NCBI RefSeq assembly: GCF_014197015.1
Contig: NZ_JACIET010000001.1
Location: forward strand, 496,001-560,000
Direction of reading: 5' to 3'
DNA from: Niveibacterium umoris
GTDB lineage: Bacteria; Pseudomonadota; Gammaproteobacteria; Burkholderiales; Rhodocyclaceae
Length of the DNA: 64,000 bases
The position numbers and the translations under genes are program-made. How positions within the stretch are numbered: position 1 is the first letter of the stretch; the number at the start of each line of letters is the position of its first letter. The notes below the pieces were generated by a model. That model did not search any database. It was not told the origin of the DNA and saw only the letters and a list, made by a program, of their open reading frames with translations. Below, one piece after another: positions 61,219 through 64,000 of this stretch.

Positions 61219-62862
61219 ATGCTCATTCGAATCGCCGCCGCCTTCGCGGTCGTCCTGTCGATCCTCTTCGCGTCAACCAGCGCGTCGGCGGATTTTTCCG
61301 AGAATCCGATCGTTTATTTCCTGATCACTGATCGGTTTTTCAACGGAAATCCCGCCAATGATCACGCCTATGGGCGAAAGAACGACGGCGCGTCCGAAAT
61401 TGGAACTTTCCATGGCGGGGATCTCGCCGGCGTTACGCAGAAGTTGAAGTCCGGGTGGTTCTCGGCTCTCGGCGTCAATGCGATCTGGCTCTCAGCACCG
61501 TTTGAGCAGATCCACGGCTGGGTCGTCGGTGGTAATGCGGAGTTCAAACACTACGCATATCACGGGTACTACACGACTGATTTTACGGTGCTTGATTCCA
61601 ATATGGGCACGGTTGAGGAACTGCGTGAATTGGTTGACACCGCGCACTCCCAGGGAATCCGTGTTCTGTTCGATGTGGTGATGAATCACCCTGGCTATCT
61701 CGATATCCAGTCGGCGATTGATTTCAAGATTCCGGTCATCTGGCGCGGGGCCGAAAAGGCGGAGCTTGGGAACTATCACGAGTTTATCGACTATAACGCT
61801 GACAAGAAGAAGTGGGCCCAATGGTGGGGCGGCGCATGGGTACGCGCGGGATTGCCTGGCTACACGCCGGAAGGCACTGATGACTACACCAAGCAGGTGG
61901 CCTACCTTCCGGACTTCCGAACAGACAGCAAAGAGTTCGTATCCCTACCTCCTTTTCTCAAGCGGAAGTCTGATACGCGCGCGGTTGAACTGCAAAAAGC
62001 TACGGTCAGGGACTACCTCGTCGGCTGGCTGGCCGAGTGGGTGCGAGAATACGGCGTAGATGGATTTCGCTGCGACACCGTCAAGCATGTGGAGCCCGCG
62101 GCGTGGAAACGCTTGAAGGCTGAGGCGGTAGCTGCCCTGAGTGATTGGAAAGCGAAGCACCCGGACAAAAAGATTGACGATGAACCGTTCTGGATGGTTG
62201 GCGAGTACTGGGGGCAAGGCATAGAGAAGAGTCCTCTGTACGGGAATGGCTTCGACGCACTGATCAATTTCGATTTCCAGGGGCGTGTCTCATCGTCTCG
62301 CGACCTGGATTCGCTCTTTCACGACTATGCCGCGCGTCTTTCAGGCAAGCCGGGATACAACGTGCTTTCTTATTTGTCGTCACACGACACACGACTTTAT
62401 CCGCGCAATCGCTTGATTGATGGTGGAACGGCTCTTCTACTGGCGCCGGGTGGTGTCCAGATCTTCTATGGGGATGAGACCGCTCGTCCCAATGGGCCGA
62501 CCGTGCCTTCCGATGCACAGCAGGCGACGCGATCGGATATGAATTGGAATTCGATCAATCAGACAGTATTGGCGCACTGGTCCAAGTTGACCCGTTTTCG
62601 CGCGCGCCATCCTGCATTGGCGCGGGGAGCGCATCACCGCCTTGCAACATCGCCTTACGTTTTCTCGCGAGTGATTGATGGCGGCGGCGACGCGATCGTG
62701 GCGGCTCTTGGCGCAACAGGAGAGGTGGATATTCCGGTCGCGGGTGTGTTCAAAGAGGGCGCCCAGTTGGTGGACGCCTATTCAGGTCGCGAGTCGACAG
62801 TCATAAATGGCAAAGTCCATTTGCTGGGCGAGTCGGTCGTTTTGCTGGAGGAGAGGCGATGA
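61219..62862 (+). CDS. Periplasmic alpha-amylase, glycoside hydrolase family 13
   Basis: The 547-residue precursor has a signal peptide (about residues 1-24). The GH13 barrel motifs are all present: DVVMNH (N156, H157), GFRCDTVKH with nucleophile D286, the acid/base E329 in VGEYW, and D390 in SSHDT. The overall plan resembles the periplasmic MalS-type alpha-amylases. It would cut maltodextrins or starch fragments before uptake by MalE. The stop overlaps the next start (ATGA). No separate starch-binding module is attached; the CBM41-like protein is encoded just upstream. Confidence 0.9.
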   Translation: MLIRIAAAFAVVLSILFASTSASADFSENPIVYFLITDRFFNGNPANDHAYGRKNDGASEIGTFHGGDLAGVTQKLKSGWFSALGVNAIWLSAPFEQIHGWVVGGNAEFKHYAYHGYYTTDFTVLDSNMGTVEELRELVDTAHSQGIRVLFDVVMNHPGYLDIQSAIDFKIPVIWRGAEKAELGNYHEFIDYNADKKKWAQWWGGAWVRAGLPGYTPEGTDDYTKQVAYLPDFRTDSKEFVSLPPFLKRKSDTRAVELQKATVRDYLVGWLAEWVREYGVDGFRCDTVKHVEPAAWKRLKAEAVAALSDWKAKHPDKKIDDEPFWMVGEYWGQGIEKSPLYGNGFDALINFDFQGRVSSSRDLDSLFHDYAARLSGKPGYNVLSYLSSHDTRLYPRNRLIDGGTALLLAPGGVQIFYGDETARPNGPTVPSDAQQATRSDMNWNSINQTVLAHWSKLTRFRARHPALARGAHHRLATSPYVFSRVIDGGGDAIVAALGATGEVDIPVAGVFKEGAQLVDAYSGRESTVINGKVHLLGESVVLLEERR

Positions 62863-63749
62863 TCGCGTCGCGCTACTTTGGCAAGATGTCGCCGATAGCG
62901 CTCGGGACTTGGCGCATGCACGAATGGGGCATGAGTTCGGCTGAACTCGCTTCCTTTCTGCAAGGTGCCGTCGAGGCAGGCGTTACGACGATTGACACCG
63001 CTGACGTTTATTGCAATTACGGCGGCGAACGGATGCTCGGGGATGCGTTACGGCGCTCTCCGGATCTTCGTGATCGTATCCAGTTGGTCACGAAGTGTGG
63101 GGTGCGACTGAAGTCGTCCGACGCGCCGGCGTCACGTGTGAAGCACTACGACTGTTCGCGTGCTTACGTTATTCAGCAGGTTGAGCGCTCATTGCAGTCT
63201 CTCTCGACTGATCGAATCGATCTGCTTCTCCTGCACCGTCCGGATCCTCTGTTGGATGCTGACGAACTGGCTGAAGTGTTCTGCGCACTTAAGCAGTCCG
63301 GAAAAGTCCGTAGTTTCGGCGTGTCGAATTTCCGGCCGCAACAATTGGAACTCCTTCAGTCGCGGCTACCGTTTCCTCTGGTGGTGAATCAGATCGAGCT
63401 TTCGCTCATGCGTTGCAGCCCGATGTTCGACGGAACGCTCGATCAATGCCAGAAGATGCGGATTGTGCCGATGGCGTGGTCTCCACTTGCGGGCGGTCGT
63501 TTGCTTTCCAGCGATGCGCGCAATGATGCGCTTGAAGCTGTGCTTTCGGCGATTGCAGGCGAGACAGGTCTGACGCCGGAGCAGGTAGCGCTGTGCTGGC
63601 TGATGCGTCATCCCGCCGGGATTGTTCCGGTGATTGGGTCCGGAAAACTTGAAAGAGTCAGGCTTGCGATCGACGCTGCCAGCTACGCTATGGACAGGCA
63701 GCACTGGTTCGAGCTGCTGGAAGCCGCCACAGGCTGCGAGGTTGCATGA
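62859..63749 (+). CDS. Aldo/keto reductase, YdhF-like
   Basis: The 296-residue NADPH-dependent oxidoreductase has the full catalytic tetrad D46, Y51, K79 and H126 (IDTADVY, VTKC, LLLHRPDP) and the C-terminal cofactor region IVPVIGSGKLERV. It is close to the YdhF group by its WSPLAGGRL segment. The start overlaps the amylase stop and the end overlaps the glucokinase start, so it is part of the operon. Its substrate in sugar metabolism is not known. Confidence 0.88.
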   Translation: MIASRYFGKMSPIALGTWRMHEWGMSSAELASFLQGAVEAGVTTIDTADVYCNYGGERMLGDALRRSPDLRDRIQLVTKCGVRLKSSDAPASRVKHYDCSRAYVIQQVERSLQSLSTDRIDLLLLHRPDPLLDADELAEVFCALKQSGKVRSFGVSNFRPQQLELLQSRLPFPLVVNQIELSLMRCSPMFDGTLDQCQKMRIVPMAWSPLAGGRLLSSDARNDALEAVLSAIAGETGLTPEQVALCWLMRHPAGIVPVIGSGKLERVRLAIDAASYAMDRQHWFELLEAATGCEVA

Positions 63750-64000
63750 ATACCCGCGCCGCGCGTGCCGTGGCTCCGGCCTCGGTGGCCGGTTTGGTGC
63801 GTGCGTTCGCCAACGCAACCCCTTTTCCGGATGGTCCTCGCCTGCTCGCGGACGTAGGCGCAACCAACGCGCGTTTTGCGCTTGAGACCGCCCCGGGGCA
63901 TTTCGAAGCCATTGAAGTGCTCCGCTGCGACGACTATGCCGGGATCGTCGATGTCATTCGCTCCTATCTCGAACGAGTTCGACTTCCGCGCGTCAGCCAT
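63746..64000 (+). CDS. Second glucokinase, N-terminal part (truncated by window end)
   Basis: The first 85 residues are present. LLADVGATNARFAL is the ATP-binding loop of Glk-type glucokinases, as in the glk gene at 47899-48882, but with Ala-Asp-Val-Gly-Ala instead of Gly-Asp-Ile-Gly-Gly. About 30 extra residues precede it. The start overlaps the aldo/keto reductase stop (ATGA). It likely phosphorylates glucose released from maltodextrins, but the active-site region is outside the window. Confidence 0.8.
   Translation, partial: MNTRAARAVAPASVAGLVRAFANATPFPDGPRLLADVGATNARFALETAPGHFEAIEVLRCDDYAGIVDVIRSYLERVRLPRVSH

Noticed and set aside
1-64000. CRISPR arrays, insertion sequences, prophage genes, tRNA and rRNA genes
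   Set aside because: I saw no regularly spaced direct repeats, transposase or integrase frames, or recognisable RNA genes; tRNAscan and Rfam searches could still find small RNAs that I missed.

Overview
The window reads as a chromosome segment of a flagellated, GC-rich betaproteobacterium. A Rhodocyclales-type organism is my best guess, from the combination of PHA synthase, FNR/HemN, H+-pumping pyrophosphatase, a FlhF/FlrBC/sigma-54 flagellar hierarchy, MotC/MotD-type stators and an Entner-Doudoroff glucose pathway. This is a judgement from protein resemblance only; no search was run and the genus is not assigned.

Layout. (1) 1-4913: the 3' end of a class I PHA synthase, a SirB2-type membrane protein, an FNR regulator divergent from hemN with an exact FNR box between them, then a TauE/DsbD_2-like membrane protein, a universal stress protein and a small copper-chaperone-like protein. 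(2) 4935-7836: a K+-insensitive membrane pyrophosphatase (hppA) back to back with soluble pyrophosphatase (ppa). (3) 8102-45048: about 37 kb of flagellar genes covering export apparatus, basal body, rod, hook, stators, sigma-28, anti-sigma, and the FlrB/FlrC two-component system. Flagellin, filament cap and chemotaxis genes are not in the window. (4) 45187-51021, minus strand: a secreted SHOCT-domain protein, pgi, glk, pgl and zwf. (5) 51380-64000, plus strand: edd, eda, lamB, malK, malE, malF, malG, a free-standing CBM41-like secreted protein, a periplasmic alpha-amylase, an aldo/keto reductase and the start of a second glucokinase.

The sugar block forms a readable route: alpha-glucan is cut by the amylase, passes LamB, is imported by MalEFGK, is phosphorylated by glucokinase, and is oxidised through Zwf, Pgl, Edd and Eda. 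Divergent zwf and edd have HexR-like palindromes between them.

The most notable non-coding signal is in the flagellar region. The palindrome CGGCA-N5-TGCCG occurs four times exactly, plus several near matches. At flhF and at flgB two copies sit 22-23 bp apart with the nearer copy centred exactly 72 bp upstream of the -24 GG of a sigma-54 promoter. I infer these are binding sites of the locally encoded FlrC. Other points are a FlhG-like protein that keeps the DQAxxLR motif but has lost its P-loop, an intrinsic terminator for fnr embedded inside the sirB2 reading frame, and perfect intercistronic hairpins throughout the maltose operon. I found no tRNA, rRNA, CRISPR array, insertion sequence or prophage.
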